From: Archilochus colubris
Taxonomy: Eukaryota > Chordata > Aves > Apodiformes > Trochilidae
Assembly: GCA_023079485.1 (NCBI GenBank)
Contig: CM041115.1
Coordinates: forward strand, 45,440,305-45,504,304
Direction of reading: 5' to 3'
DNA length: 64,000 bases
A model generated the notes under the pieces. It saw nothing but the letters and a program-made list of their open reading frames with translations. It searched no databases and was not told the DNA's origin. The position numbers were made by a program, and so were the translations under genes. Shown in pieces: positions 51,371-64,000 of the stretch. How positions within the stretch are numbered: the stretch's first letter is position 1; each line of letters begins with the position of its first letter.

Positions 51371-54300
51371 TACAGTATTTGGTAACTGTAAGCACTATGC
51401 TAGTATTTGATGTATAAGGTTTATTGACTTGGTTTCCCAACAACTCATAAAACTGTTTTGGCTTTGATTTTTTATTTTATTTGTTTGTTTTTCTTGAAGA
51501 AACATGTTTTCTGAGAAACAAACTCATTACTTGTTTTAAATTTTCCTTCTCATATGATGAGCTCCTTGGATGTCAATTATTGGATGTCAACTATTCTATT
51601 TGTGTCACAGCACACAGATAGCATGTTTCAGCCCAAGGAAGTAAATGGGCAAACACCTGAATTGCAGGTCTGTTACCATTTTTAACAAAGCAATGAAGAT
51701 CTTGTCTAATGAAGTTCAGACAAGTAGATCTACTTCATTAGGAATTTGTTCTGCCCTCCCACTCCAGATCAAGTAGCTTTCTGGTTTTGTTTTGCTTTTT
51801 TAATTTTAATATGTTTTTTTAAACTTTACAGGTCTTGGTTTTATATTTTTCTCATAAAACTTGTAGGCTATAAATTGTTCTTAAATGAAAGTCTCGTGTT
51901 CCTAGGACTGCAGGAGCAGGATAGCAGGATTTTTTCTGTGCTAGATGCTAAATATTCTAAGAAGGGTAATTTTATCAGCCTCTTTTGCCTCCTTTATTAC
52001 AATCCTGCAACAATTAGCCTGGATTTCCTTCACTGTGTTTTCTGCAGTAGTAACACCTGAATACAGCCACTAAGCCTTGTCAAGTCTAATGCATACAGCT
52101 GAGCAGGATACAGCCACAGGCTAGCTACAGGCTACTGCCAAACAGTGTATAATAACCATATTTTATTGCCATTCTCTGAAACAGGGATTCTAATTTGTCT
52201 CTCAAACCTGTAAGTTACGCTCATAATATGTGGAAGACTTAATTTTTCATTCTTCATTCTTGCTTTGTAACTTGGTTGAAACCTGTCCGTAAGTCCAGAA
52301 GTCACAGGGAGGAGGAAGGAGGCAGGCAGGCAGGCAGGCAGGCAGACAGTGTGATCACACTACCCCCATGCTCTTTGACACCCAGCTGGAAAAACAGCCC
52401 AAATTCCACGAGTCCCTGCAGTTCACTATAACACAAAAGAAAATTCCTAACATGCAGTAGTGATTTCAATTGTCTGGCTGAGCAGCAGTCCGGTTTATGT
52501 GGCTGCTTGCTCTTGCACATGCCTTGGTGAGGTGGAATTAAGCAGAGGGACCATCTGGGGACAGAAGATGCTATGACCTGTGACCATATGGTATGTTGGT
52601 TTGCTTATATTGTCTGTTGGCCTTATGCTCCATGTAGCATTTGGTAAAATAATTACTTGGAAGAGGAAATCAGCATAACTGTGATCAATAATTGGTCTGC
52701 AGTAAAAATAGGTAAGTACCACAAGCAGAGAGCTGTGAGCCCATACACAGGCTAGGAGAGTACAGTATTGACCTATCATTAAATTCAATCTTTTAAAAGA
52801 AAAAAATATCATCAAAGCTGACATTCTACCTTAGGAAATCAGGAACCTGCAAAATTTCTGTGTAGACATTAGTAAGGAGAGCATCTGAATTTATATTTAC
52901 ATGTCATATTAACCCTCTGCCTTAGAGAAAATGCTTAGGAGAAATCTTCTGGCAGACTTAATTCATGCATGTTGTTGATTGCAGTGAAAGGGTGAGTGGC
53001 ACAGCACATTGTCTCTATAGTAACACTGTCACCAGAGGCTTGTGAATTGTGCAGAGTTGCACAAGGTAAGTGGAGCTATCTCAGCTTCCCTTTTTCCCAG
53101 CTTTGGCCCTGCCCTGAATAGCTCTGCTGCCTCCTGCTTCTCTGGCAGCTTAGAAGCAGCATAGCCTATGACTGTAGTGCTGCCAGACCAGCATGGTTTT
53201 CCCTTGTTATCAAAACATTCAGTGTAGTGTGTAACACTGGAAAGCACAGACAGAAACAGCAACATCCCTGCTTTAAGTTTTAATTTGCGAGTGTAAGCCC
53301 AAGGGTAAATGTTATCCATGAAATTTGTCATAAAGAGTAAAAAGGGGAGTGGGGAAAAAAAAAGAAGACAAGTGAAAATTTTCCTACTATGCTACTGTCT
53401 TCTGTGGCATGATGGTCTCAAAAGCTGATTTACAACCAGACATCTGCAGGTGAATGCAGAAGATAACAGTCTGTACCACCAGACTCTGAAGAAATTTGCA
53501 GTATGATCGCTCAGAAGTAAGTTGCCCTGAAAGGTGCTGTACCATCAGCAACTGCTGCCAAATGTGCTCCTTTTCTGCAAGTTTCAGGCTTTTATCTCCA
53601 GGACCCCATCCAACTTGAGTCTCATCAGGGATGATAAAGCAAAGCTTACAATCAGCTAAGCTAGATGGAGAGTTGTCCTTCTGATGTATTCAAGCAAGGC
53701 TGCTTGTCTCAAGCAACAGTGCTTCAGATTTCCCTTGCATTTTTTGTTTTTCTTGCATTTTATCTGGACTAGTGAAAAAAGGAATCTTGAGGCTTCTCTT
53801 GCTTTGGTGGATGCACTCATTCCAGCAACAGTCCTGTACAAAACAAGGAGATACATACTAGAATATTTTCAACCTTTGCCTCATAAAAGGATGTCACTAT
53901 TTGCACCTCTTTCTGCTGTAGCCTCAGCCTTCATTAGTCCAAACTCCTATCTGAAGGCAATGCTGGTGGATGGCTGAACTCCCTCGCACAGCACAGGGAG
54001 TTGTGCCAGAACAGATTGCAAGGAGAATGATGCAGCACAACGCAGCTCCCTCCTTCTCTCCTGAAGATAGAAATTGTGCTTTGGAAAAAAACAAGCCTTC
54101 CCACTAGGCATGCCCGGAAGCCACCAGTCATCATCTTATTACTGTCAGCATCCATTTATGGCCTGAAAGGTGAAACAAGAAGTCAAGCTTCAACCCATTT
54201 CTGAGGTACAATACAGTGAATTCAATAGAGTGAATGTTTTTGTAGTCTTGAAAAATATTAATAGTTGATGAACCACAGATTACCATTGTCTCTGAACCCC

Positions 54301-55510
54301 TTTTCCTTCATTTTATGCATCACACCAGGACCAACCTAGAATCCAGCTCTGTACAACAATCACATATCAACCCCTATCAAATGTGCTGTTAAGCTAAATG
54401 CATTTAGGGGAATGCTAGATGATAATTAAATTCCCATTATCCTATGCTTTGAATTTAAAAAGGCTGTGCTATTACTTATGTATTTTCTTCTGCAATTGCA
54501 AATTTCTTCAGACTTTTATCTTGGATTTTTCAAATGTCATAATTTTCAGTGCTGTTAGTTTATTTCACCACTGGTAAAAAGCTCTGATTGCAACAATTTT
54601 GGTAAATTTTATCATCTCCATTAGAGTATTGAAAGGATCTGAGACCGGGCAAGTAGCCCCCAGGTTACTGCTGAACATAGCAGAGTGTCAAGCTGACAAA
54701 ACAAAGATAAGAGTAACTTGAAGGATAAGGTCACCAGTAGGTGTGCAAACAGAAATACCACATTCAGAGCATGGAAAAAATCTTAAATACCAACTAATTC
54801 ACTGAAATTTTGAGGAAAGACTAAAGACTACCAAATTAAAAGAAACCAAATTTTTTTTTCCTTCTAAATTTCTAATTCAATGAAGTTTTCTAAAGCAGCA
54901 CTTAGCCAAAGGGCTTTTTGAGAAGGCTTATTCAAGGAGATTATAGGTCTCTTGGAATCACCAGCAGACAGGAATATTGCACATTTATTTCAACATACGA
55001 AAGAAAAAATCAAAGCAATCATGACATCAAGCTCATCATAAAAAGAAGATCTTCAAACAGTTAAAACTATGTGGGTTTTGACAAAGAACATTCACAGAGC
55101 CAGATATTAAAGTTTGTTCATTGTTTGTTCTACAAGTAGAACAATCCTCATGGTTTATTGTACTACTTCACTGAAGGGAGTTTACTCTACAGCTTTCAGT
55201 AGTCCCCTGTCACATTAAAAACTCTAGCTCAACATTGCTCTGTTATTCTATGAAACCAGGTATTCTACATCTTCACAGCTGGTGCATGCTTTGAGTCCTA
55301 ATGGCCCTATTTAAATTATTGCAGCTAGCACAGGCAGAATCATTATAATATATCCCTGACAGAGCACACAGCCTGTGCCAGGTACACAACATCAGCATCA
55401 CTCATGGACTACCTCATATAGTACAGTCCCAAGATGGGATGTGAGCTTCACGCTGCTCCCAGGGAGGCACTTCACAGCTTCCATTGCCCTAATCACAACA
55501 AAGAGGGCTC
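51371..55510. other. MAP1B 5' flank, no gene seen
   Basis: AT-rich unique sequence with one GGCA microsatellite (52321-52346). The open frames (about 100 codons at most, on both strands) have no recognisable homology. Confidence 0.55.
52321..52346. repeat. (GGCA)n microsatellite
   Basis: Six and a half tandem GGCA units, preceded by a GGA-rich patch. Likely length-polymorphic. Confidence 0.95.
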
Positions 55511-55514
55511 ATAG

Positions 55515-55766
55515 ATTAAAACTGAAAGAGGTAGATGTGGACTAGCTGCTAGGAAGAAATTCTTTCCTTTGACGGTTGTGGGACACTGGAGCAGATTGCC
55601 CAAGGAAGCTGAGGATGCCCTTGTCTCTGGAAGTGTCAAGACCAGGCTGGATGAGAATCTGAGCAATATGATCTAGTGGAAGGTGTAACTGCCCATGGCA
55701 AGGAGGTTGGAACTAGATGATATTTAAGGTCACTTCCAACCCTAGCCCCTCTATTGTTCTATGATG
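55515..55766 (+). mobile_element. CR1 LINE 3' fragment
   Basis: Plus-strand CR1 3' end: GAAATTCTTTCCTTTGACGG, then AGACCAGGCTGGATGAGAAT, ending CACTTCCAACCCTAG and TTGTTCTATGATG. Moderately diverged, without coding potential. Confidence 0.87.
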
Positions 55767-57684
55767 CACAGTGTCTAGCAAAGGAGATGACTAAGGGACA
55801 TCTGACACAGGAGGAGACATTGAGAGACCTGGGAGAGTTCTGTGCTAAGAAAGCACAGAAACCAGTGTGATGAATCAACCTTTGGCTGAGAATCAATGTT
55901 GGGCAAGTAACAACTCTGAGTTTCTGAACCAGTTCTTTCAGACTTGGGTAAGTACAACAATAGATGAGAACCAGAGCTATCCCCAGCTCCATTACTGACA
56001 GTAACAGCAATAACAGTGGAATTTTTTTGCTTCAGATGAGAATGGTTTGGCATTGCAAAAGCACATTAACTGAAATGTGGTTTTTAATGAGATAAATTAC
56101 AAGAGTGGTTTCTATACTGTTTTATATGCATGTTTATTTCTTTCTATTTTCCAGTGTGATACCAAATGTATACCTTTATTTTCATTTGTGTAAGCACAGT
56201 ATTCGATAATCAGGACACATGATATTCAGAATAGAGACTCAGTAGTCCACTTCTCACTACTAGCACCTGAAATAGAGAAGCAATATTCCGTTCCTTCTTT
56301 TGCAAAGACTGCATTTAACAAACAAGAGGCATATGCCACAGATGTAATTTTGTCTTCACTTAAACTCATTATATTCATTACTCCCTCTCTTCCACTGAAG
56401 CAAAAATATAATAGAATATGCTGGTGATGGCTGAGCTAAAATATGGTTTAAGGCTGTCTGCATGCTTGATATGTGAGTACAGAAGCATTCAATGTTTGAA
56501 AAAATAAAGGGACATAAAGTTTACTTTGTATAAGCTTTTAACACAAAACAATAGTCTAAGATTCTGTAAGATGTTTTCTGATGGCTCCCCTTTAATTTGC
56601 AACCTGGGTGATGCTGGAGGTGCTGAATGGATGTCATCAGTACAACTCTGAAAATTACCATGCAGACCATTTTGATCTTGTCCTCAATCAGTTTAATGAA
56701 GTCCCAGGAGGCTGATGATGGGATTTCTTATGGCTGTGGCATGCCACTCCTTGCAGTTTCAATTTTTATACCCTGCAGTCATAAACTTAAGATCTAAAGT
56801 CCTGAAAAGGGAACACTTCCACATTTCTGCCTTTACAGGTTCTGTTTTTCTTTTATTTTAAGATTGAATCAAAGCCTTTGCATTGTTATTTAATTTTAAT
56901 TTTTGCATGTAATATAACATTTTCTTGCATACATGAAGTGGCATTGGTGTATGTGGTGCCTGTCTATTCACAAAATACATAGCTCACAGATGTGGTGAAG
57001 ATTCATTCATGTTTGTTCATTTTTAGTGGTAATTTTGAAATACAGTGATGCGTTATTATTTTTTATTTTTCCTTATTACTTTAATCGTTGTCTTGTGGAC
57101 TTTCCTTCACTCGAAAAAAGTCCTTTAACATAGACTCTTCAATTGTATGACTCCTAGTTCATTGCAGCATAGCAAAGTCTCAAAGTCGTTTGTTCATCTG
57201 ATTTTCCAAAACTCAGACACCTTCATTTCACCAGCATTCACATTTCTGCCCATCTAGCAATGCTGGAATTGCAGTAGCAAAAAAAAAAAATATGCATACA
57301 AAAAAAGATACATATAGATATTTTTGTATAAGTAAGGCATATTCTTTTGATGTCAGTTATTTACTGAATATAAATATGAAGTTAAACTTTAAGGAAAAAT
57401 CATATTTGGTGAAAAAAATCACACAAAAGAGTACAAGAGAGACATGCAGAATAAAAAATAGGGCTCACATAACAGTGAAACAGTAAAAATCAGACAAAAG
57501 CAGATTCCAATTAGAGAAAAACACATCCCAAGTTGTCAACATCCTGGCCTTGAGACAGGCCTGAAAAATGGATGAAAGGGATGTGAAGGAGCACTCCACA
57601 CAACTTCCCACAACTTTTCTTGGTTACAGCCTTGAGCACTGGGTAGAAAAACATTAATTAATTGGATTCACTGTTTTAGCATGC

Positions 57685-57700
57685 CATTAATATATTAATG
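57685..57700. repeat. 16-bp perfect palindrome with homeodomain cores
   Basis: CATTAATATATTAATG reads the same on both strands and contains TAAT-AT-ATTA, a spacing used by paired homeodomain dimers. Further TTAATTAAT-type cores lie within 40 bp. Confidence 0.85.
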
Positions 57701-59035
57701 AGCTATTAGCATACTAAAATACCCACCCACAGGCTAGAGAAACCTCTAATAACCAAAAGTCCCTTACTCTTTGAGCATGCACGGTGAAATTTTTGAGCAT
57801 TGCTATTATAAAATGAAGTGAGGATTTAGTTAACCAATCATGGGTGTGAATGGTAGCATGATGTTAGAGGTTAAGTTCTTTCTCGTGATTTTGGGTTCAA
57901 AAGTATCACTGGCATTTTTGGAAACTTATCTTGCTTTGTGGAATACCACCCTGCGCCCCTTTCTGTGCAGGAATGGATATTAAAGACAATATTGCACATG
58001 TGGTAACAGACCCCACGTTTAGGACAACACTTTGGTGGTCAGAATGGAAAATCATAGTATATTGTAATGATAAATGATGTTTAACTTTCAAATGTAATGC
58101 ATGGGTATCCGTATTTTTTTTTTTTTTTAGTGTTGCAACTGGCAAAAGGGTTAAAAAAAAACAACTACAAAGAGTTGTCTTTGCTTTCAAAGCACAGGCA
58201 CATATGCTTTATATCACAGCAGGGACACACTGATTCACAGCAACTACAGCTTCTGCACCTTGCTTCTGGATTGAAGTAACAGAAAATGAATGAAATGTTT
58301 GAGATGTTTGAGTTCCACATTGTTGGCCAGATCTCTTATTTATTCATCTATGTACAAAACACTTGCTCTTCAGCAGATGCAGGAGGAGCCTGGTGGGTAT
58401 TTGGATACACCATAATGAAACACTAGGAGCAGAATTACAGTGCAGTCTTTCTTCTGTCAGAGAAAACATTGCCACTGTCTTATTGTCCAGAGCAAATCAC
58501 ATCAATGTGAAACTGGGGACTGCTTTCAAAAGACACTGCACTTATCAATACTGATTTATTAGCCCCATCCCTTGAGAAGGCACAAATAGATGAAATTTAC
58601 TATCATCTGAGTCAGAAAATTCATGGAGGAATCAAGAGGGGGATGGATTTGATCATACTATTTCCACCACTGGTCAATTCTTATTCATGAAATAAGAAAC
58701 AGGGCAGTTTCCACTTTGCTGTGGTATTCCAAGACTACATGTACCTGCCAGAACTGGTTCAGCAAAGTTTAGGATATAGGGGAGATAAAACCCATCTGCC
58801 GATACTTTTAAGAAGGGTCTCTCAAGGGTGCTGAAGTGGTTTAGAGGTTTCCGAAGATCTGACTATCCCTCCTCTTCAAAATTTAAGGCCCTCAGAGAAG
58901 AATGGCCTTATGAACCACCAGCCAACACAACATGCATTTAGCTGTCTGCTGTATTAAAATCTCCTCTTCTTTGATAAGGAGCCTTTCTTATCCATTGCCA
59001 TCTCATCTCCATCCATCCCTTCCCCCCCTGAGATA

Positions 59036-59070
59036 ACCGAACCAAACCAAACCAAACCAAACCAAACCAC
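59036..59070. repeat. (AACCA)n microsatellite
   Basis: About seven copies of the AACCA pentamer with an imperfect first unit. Confidence 0.95.
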
Positions 59071-60194
59071 CAAGACCAAACAGTTTGAAGGTTGTGCTGC
59101 AGCAAGCACCTAGTTTTTGCTCTGATGCTAATTTCATTGCTCACTGTAGTCAGGGTCAATGAGCCTGGTATGGGTAGAGCAAGTCAACCTGACATGCTAT
59201 CTAGAGGTGGCTTTTGCTGAGAAGCTTGCAGGGCAGATCGAAGTAGACACAGAGGTTCTGTCAAAGACAGATAATATCGCACACATGCAAAACCTGGGGC
59301 CAAAGCCATAGGATTGATTAGGATGGCTCTACTTGTCTTAAGTTCAAACAATATTTTAGGAGAATGTGACTAACAATTGATAACAGACAGCTGGTAAATA
59401 AATGAGCACACTGTGCTGTCATATTCTCGTTGCCTGACATCAAAGCATCAGTGCAGTTATTCTGGATTCATAGTGGTAGAAATGAGATCAGCAACCTGCC
59501 TGCTATATGCAAAGCTACTGCAAATATAGAAAAGGATAACATATTAAAATAAAACATGTGCTAACCTTTCATATACAGTTTGATTAGCTTCAAAGTGGCT
59601 TCTATAGCTCAGAAACCATTTCATTTACAAAAAGAAATTTAAAAAAATCAGAAGCGAGTTCCTTTGCCTGTATCTTTTATGTAGTACACTAACCTATAAT
59701 CATTGCAGTGTGGTTCTAAAGATAAGAAAAGTAGCAGTCATATATGCACTTTTTCCCCTCTGCACACTGATCTTCTGTGTGTGATGCATTTTATTCCACA
59801 GCTTTTCGATGATAACCCTTTCTCCCCACCCTCTGAGTAACTTATGTGCCTGAAGTCAGGCATACCCTTTGTATTACAGGATGGGGAGGGAGAGGTGTGG
59901 AAATGTGTTCTGAGTTACCACTCACCCATGCACACTATTCCCCACATGTCTGGGGACTATGATGTGAGCCCAGGGGCCTCACAGCCTTCTGCCTATACCC
60001 CTTGAATTCATCTTGCAGCTGCAGCCAGGCTGGACAATAGCCTTTCTTCCCCAACATGATTTGTGCTGAAGCTCCACCACTGCCAACAATAGACTACCAG
60101 GCATGAGTATCAAGTCATCCCTGATGTGGGTTCCCTGTACCCCCATTTGGGGGACCAGCAGGAGTTTGGAGCACTTCCAGGCAGTGCTTTCCCG

Positions 60195-60214
60195 CATGTC
60201 CCTTTTGGGACATG
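60195..60214. repeat. 8-bp inverted repeat with T4 loop
   Basis: CATGTCCC-TTTT-GGGACATG is a perfect short hairpin. A second smaller one (CCCCC-ATTT-GGGGG) lies about 55 bp to the left. Confidence 0.8.
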
Positions 60215-60525
60215 AAACTGGACCCTGCCCAGCTCCCAGTCTAGTGTGTATGTGTGCAGGGAAGCTGCCAACCCATTGTCCTGGAAAAGCTCATATAGAG
60301 GAGAGAATCCATCCCCCAAAATGCTGCAGAGGGGCTAGGAACAAAAATTCCCAGTGAAGTTCACCCTGCTTTCATAACCACCCTGGGATCATAAACCTCT
60401 TAGATCCCCAGTCCTCAGGAAAGTCTGCCAGGACAAAGAAGATACAGTTTCCTAATGTAAGGAATAAGCACATTGTTGTTCCATATAGACCTGACTAGAA
60501 TTTTCTAGAATTTTTTTCCTTTTTT

Positions 60526-60578
60526 GGGGGGGGGAGGGGTGGGAGGGTGGGAGGGAGGCGGGGGGCTGTGGGGTGTGG
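60526..60578 (+). repeat. G-rich tract with quadruplex potential
   Basis: About 53 bases with at least seven runs of three or more G separated by 1-4 bases on the plus strand (a G9 run, then GGGG, GGGAGGG and GGGAGGGAGG patterns). This meets the usual sequence rule for a G-quadruplex. Confidence 0.85.
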
Positions 60579-63500
60579 TTTTTTAGATTGCATTCTTCAG
60601 TTTTGTTTCACTTACATTCATGAACATTTTATATCATTACTAACATTATCCAAATGCAGGGCTGGTACTGGATGCTGCAGAAATCTGAAACGAAACAAGA
60701 CTGACTACTTCAGCCAGGTGAAAATGTCTTGTTCTGCCTCAATCCTGTCTTCTATAAAAGCATGAACTCTGCACAATTTGAGGCCAACATATTTCCACCA
60801 ATAATAGAATTAAACACTTGTTTGGAACAAATAGATGGAAGAGGAGAAGTATAAAGCAGTGATAACCTGTCTGTGTGTTCACATGGGTTAGTTCTGCACA
60901 CGTTTAACCTCACCTCCTGCCTCCTCATTACCTTTATTCTCAAGATAGCACTGGCTTCTCTAAGAAATGAGAATTTGTCTTATGCATTTGGCTGAAATGG
61001 CTGTTTCCCTTAACAATGACATGCTAATGGCCATCCATCAAAGTGGCTGCATTTCAGCCATGCTAAAAATATACACTGTGCACTTGCAATGTGGTTCTTT
61101 AAATAAATATATAATGATGTGCTATGTAGCTATGGATAAATATGTATTTCCATGTTCATTGCTATCTGTGCACACATGCATGAATATACAAGCACACCAC
61201 ATTTCTTAATTGCATGCACCTACACGTTATAGTTCTGTAGGGTGAATGGCCTTTTAAAGATATATTAAAGGTGTATACCTGGACATTCATGAGAGAAAGG
61301 CAGCAACAGGAATCCAAATTCAGGTTTTAGCACATTAATTTTTAGTTATTATAACAAACATCTTGCCTGTAGGAAAAATTCCCTTTTTGCAGAAATAATG
61401 GAAAATTAACAAGTGGAAATATTTCATGCATGAGTTGCTTATTCATCTTTATATCTGAAGGAAACAAACATATTGACTAACCCTTCTTAAAATTACATTT
61501 GCAAGGAATTGCTTAAAATAAAGCAGTGGCTAAAAATGTAACAGATGATGTCATTTTCACTTGTAGGGCTATAGTTCCTCTTTTTAACCTTCAGACCAGG
61601 ACTGAAAGCTTTCTCCCTGGAGGAGCTGAACCCAGACCTTCTGTCTGTTCAGGGCATAAAAGCCCTTTCCTCTGAAAGCCATCTCCCCTCGCCCGCCCAC
61701 AGGTCTCATTCACACCCACAGAGCTTTTATAAAGGCTTGTCTCTTTCAAGAGCTGAGAAGCATCCTCTAAGCTCTAAAATATGAATGAGCAGGAATGGTC
61801 ATAGGCGTTAACAGGGTCTCCTAGCCCTGCAGATGCCAAGCTTCAGATGTGCTTCCAATTGCAATTGCATTTCAACAGCAAAACTGACTTGACTTCATAA
61901 GTGCATGGTATCCCATCTCTCCATTCACTCTCATAGCTTTAGGGTTTTTTTAAGCTTTTGAAGCTTTGCAACAAGTTTTGAAGGCAAAACATAGCGATGA
62001 ATAATTCAGGCCCCATATGTTTATTAATTTCAGAAATTGCCCCATCTTTGTATTTGACTGCTGATTGACTCCACAGAACACATCTGACTTCTCAAATGTC
62101 CCACAAAACATAAGGCAACACACTGTTCATAGTTTTTCTTAGCTATAAGCAATCAAGAATGTCCTGACCCTGGCACTCTTCTTTCCCTAGGGTATTCCTA
62201 CATGCCCCAAAATATCTCCTTTAAAAAACAGAGTGGGAAAAAATTCCAAGATCTGAAAGAACACAGGGATTGTAGTACCTGCACAGGCCCATATATATTT
62301 GGCAGAGCTCTGGGGGCTGGTCTCTTTGCTTATCACTTAAAACAGGACAGGAACAGAGGAATATTGTTAGCAGAGAAATTCATAGAGGAGCTCTGTGACA
62401 GAGTGCAGACATGACATCCTCTACTCCTGCATACTCCTCAATGGCTTCTGGCTGCAGAAAAGCCTCAGGTTTTGTAAATGCCACCTTCCCCACCTCAGTT
62501 ACTTTCTTCTGTCTTGCTGTGACTGAGTTTTACTTCCTTCAGTCCATCAAAGATGCTTACCCTGTAAGAGCCACTTTCTTCTATACCCCCTTTTCCCTTC
62601 TCTAACTAGACACTTCCAAGATTCATTTTTTAAAATGTCCTTAGATACTGTCTACACCACAATTCCAACCACCATCTGCTACTTTGTACGCTTACTGTAA
62701 GGAGAGCAGGAACACAAATACCTTTATGATCAATCATGGACTTTCAATACTGATCAAACCCCTTCTAGTATTTTTTATATTATTTTAATATTACAATTTT
62801 GCTAGATGAGTTTTTAAGCTTACTTTTTGCTGTCTGGGCTTTCTAATGACTTTATAATTGCCTAAAATCGTAGAGGAAATTTTCCGTAATAAAGCTGGTA
62901 TCTGCTTCTGCTTGCTCAACGCAGGCAGACATTTGCTAATAAGAGGGCATTAAAGTAATCAGCAACACAGCCCTCAGGAGTAATGCAAGGAACAGGAAAC
63001 TTCAAGTCTCAGTTGATCTTTAATGAAATGATACCCTTCATGCAGGTGTTTAGTGTGAGAGGAGCACCTGAGCACTACAAATCAGTAAAGGGGGCCCTGT
63101 TTACACGAAAAGAAATCAACAGATAAATAGCATCTTAGGACAAGCTGCAAAACGAATTAATGAAAAGGGAGGATTTTAAGCCTGTTGACACAGCCTCTTC
63201 CAAGGTAAGGGCACTCTTACTGTAGGGCTTCAGTGACAACACTACTCAGTCAGCTCTCAGACACTGTTGGGATGAAGTGGCAGGAAAACAAGTCCTATTG
63301 CCTACAATGTCCCCTGAAGTGTCTCAAATACTCCCCCCCTCTCATTTCAACAGCGTTGTACTTAGCTTTTGATGTTCTGGGTTCTTTTTCTGTCAAAGTA
63401 CATAGTGTCATCTACCGCAATCTTTGAAGACTCTCAGGTTTGATCATATTCCATTGTTGTGGAGCCTCAAAACTGAGGGTGATGTACTTAGAGTATTCCT

Positions 63501-64000
63501 CACAAGGACCTTTTGAAAGATAGCCTCATTTAAATTTCAACATGCCTAAAGTTGCTTGATAAAAAAGGTTTCTTTTTTTTCCATTTCTAATATTTACCAG
63601 GACATTGATACCTGCTTCAGGTGTCAGATGCCATCTGCCATCACCCTGAAAGGACAGCTGCCACAAAAGTCAATGGGAGATTATTAGCATAACACTCAGT
63701 GACAGACAGAGCACCTTGTGTCTCCAATACTGAATTTGCTTAAAGGGTTGTAAGATTTAATCACTGTTTATATCAACTCCTTTTGGTGAGTAATAGCATA
63801 TTCCATAGCTGACACAGAATTAAAAACTTGAAATTCATTACCCACTGAACCACCCAGAGTAATTTTTCTATCTCTCACCATTACACAAGTCAACTTAGGT
63901 ACCACAGAAGTTGTTTTATGACTGTTCTGCAGTACTTTATAGTCATTACATCAAGTTGTCTCCAGCTTCCAGCCACTTCTGCCTATTTTAAGGTTCGCTT

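Larger units (their letters stand above)
55767..64000. other. Distal MAP1B 5' flank, no gene seen
   Basis: About 8.2 kb of AT-rich sequence up to the right edge. It contains a T15 run (58114-58128), an (AACCA)n microsatellite, a G-rich tract and small palindromes, all listed separately. The interval 59880-60360 is more GC-balanced but encodes nothing I recognise. In mammals the next gene upstream of MAP1B is CARTPT; no CART peptide sequence was seen. Confidence 0.55.

Noticed and set aside
51371..64000. CARTPT, the expected upstream neighbour of MAP1B
   Set aside because: No frame resembles the cysteine-rich CART peptide. In human the gene lies several hundred kb away, so absence here is unsurprising.
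1..64000. CRISPR arrays, operons, tRNA or rRNA genes
   Set aside because: No regularly spaced repeats and no cloverleaf or rRNA-like sequence was seen. The content is avian nuclear DNA.

Overview
This window is vertebrate nuclear DNA, and the repeats say it is a bird. It has many 5'-truncated CR1 LINE copies with the avian 3' end (ATTCTATG repeats), TG...CA solo LTRs of avian type, and a GC-rich island in otherwise AT-rich, gene-poor sequence. A songbird is my guess from the LTR types, not a proof. MAP1B lies on the Z chromosome in birds, so the window is probably Z-linked. The sequence cannot show this.

The one protein-coding gene I can support is the 5' end of MAP1B (microtubule-associated protein 1B), on the minus strand. 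Exon 1 of the coding sequence is at 31262-31439, inside a CpG island (about 30560-31960). A TATAAAAG box lies about 115 bp upstream of the ATG. Coding exon 2 (102 nt, phase 1-1) is at 26284-26385 and is too short for simple ORF scanning. Splice sites and phases join the exons exactly (Gly codon split G|GA), giving the conserved MAP1B N-terminus. Intron 1 is 26386-31261. Everything left of 26283 is intron 2; exon 3 was not found and should lie beyond the left edge.

Layout: 1-26283 is intron 2, with one solo LTR (4859-5162), one CR1 fragment, a 53-bp near-identical direct repeat and several homopolymer tracts. 26284-31439 is exon 2, intron 1 and exon 1. 31440-32050 is the promoter and the upstream half of the CpG island. 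32050-64000 is 5' flanking sequence with no recognisable gene. Repeats in the flank cluster at 35.4-43.4 kb (five CR1 fragments in mixed orientation plus a second solo LTR of the same family as the intronic one) and at 49.1-51.4 kb (an LTR fragment, a CR1 and an 824-bp solo LTR with a 5-bp target duplication). The rest of the flank is AT-rich unique sequence with simple repeats and one G-rich tract.

I found no CRISPR array, operon, tRNA or rRNA gene, or intact mobile element, and no convincing undescribed system. The best observations are the exactly delimited LTR insertions, the 53-bp intronic duplication, the frame-neutral exon 2 with a U-rich tract just after its donor, and the open reading frame that runs upstream of the MAP1B start codon.
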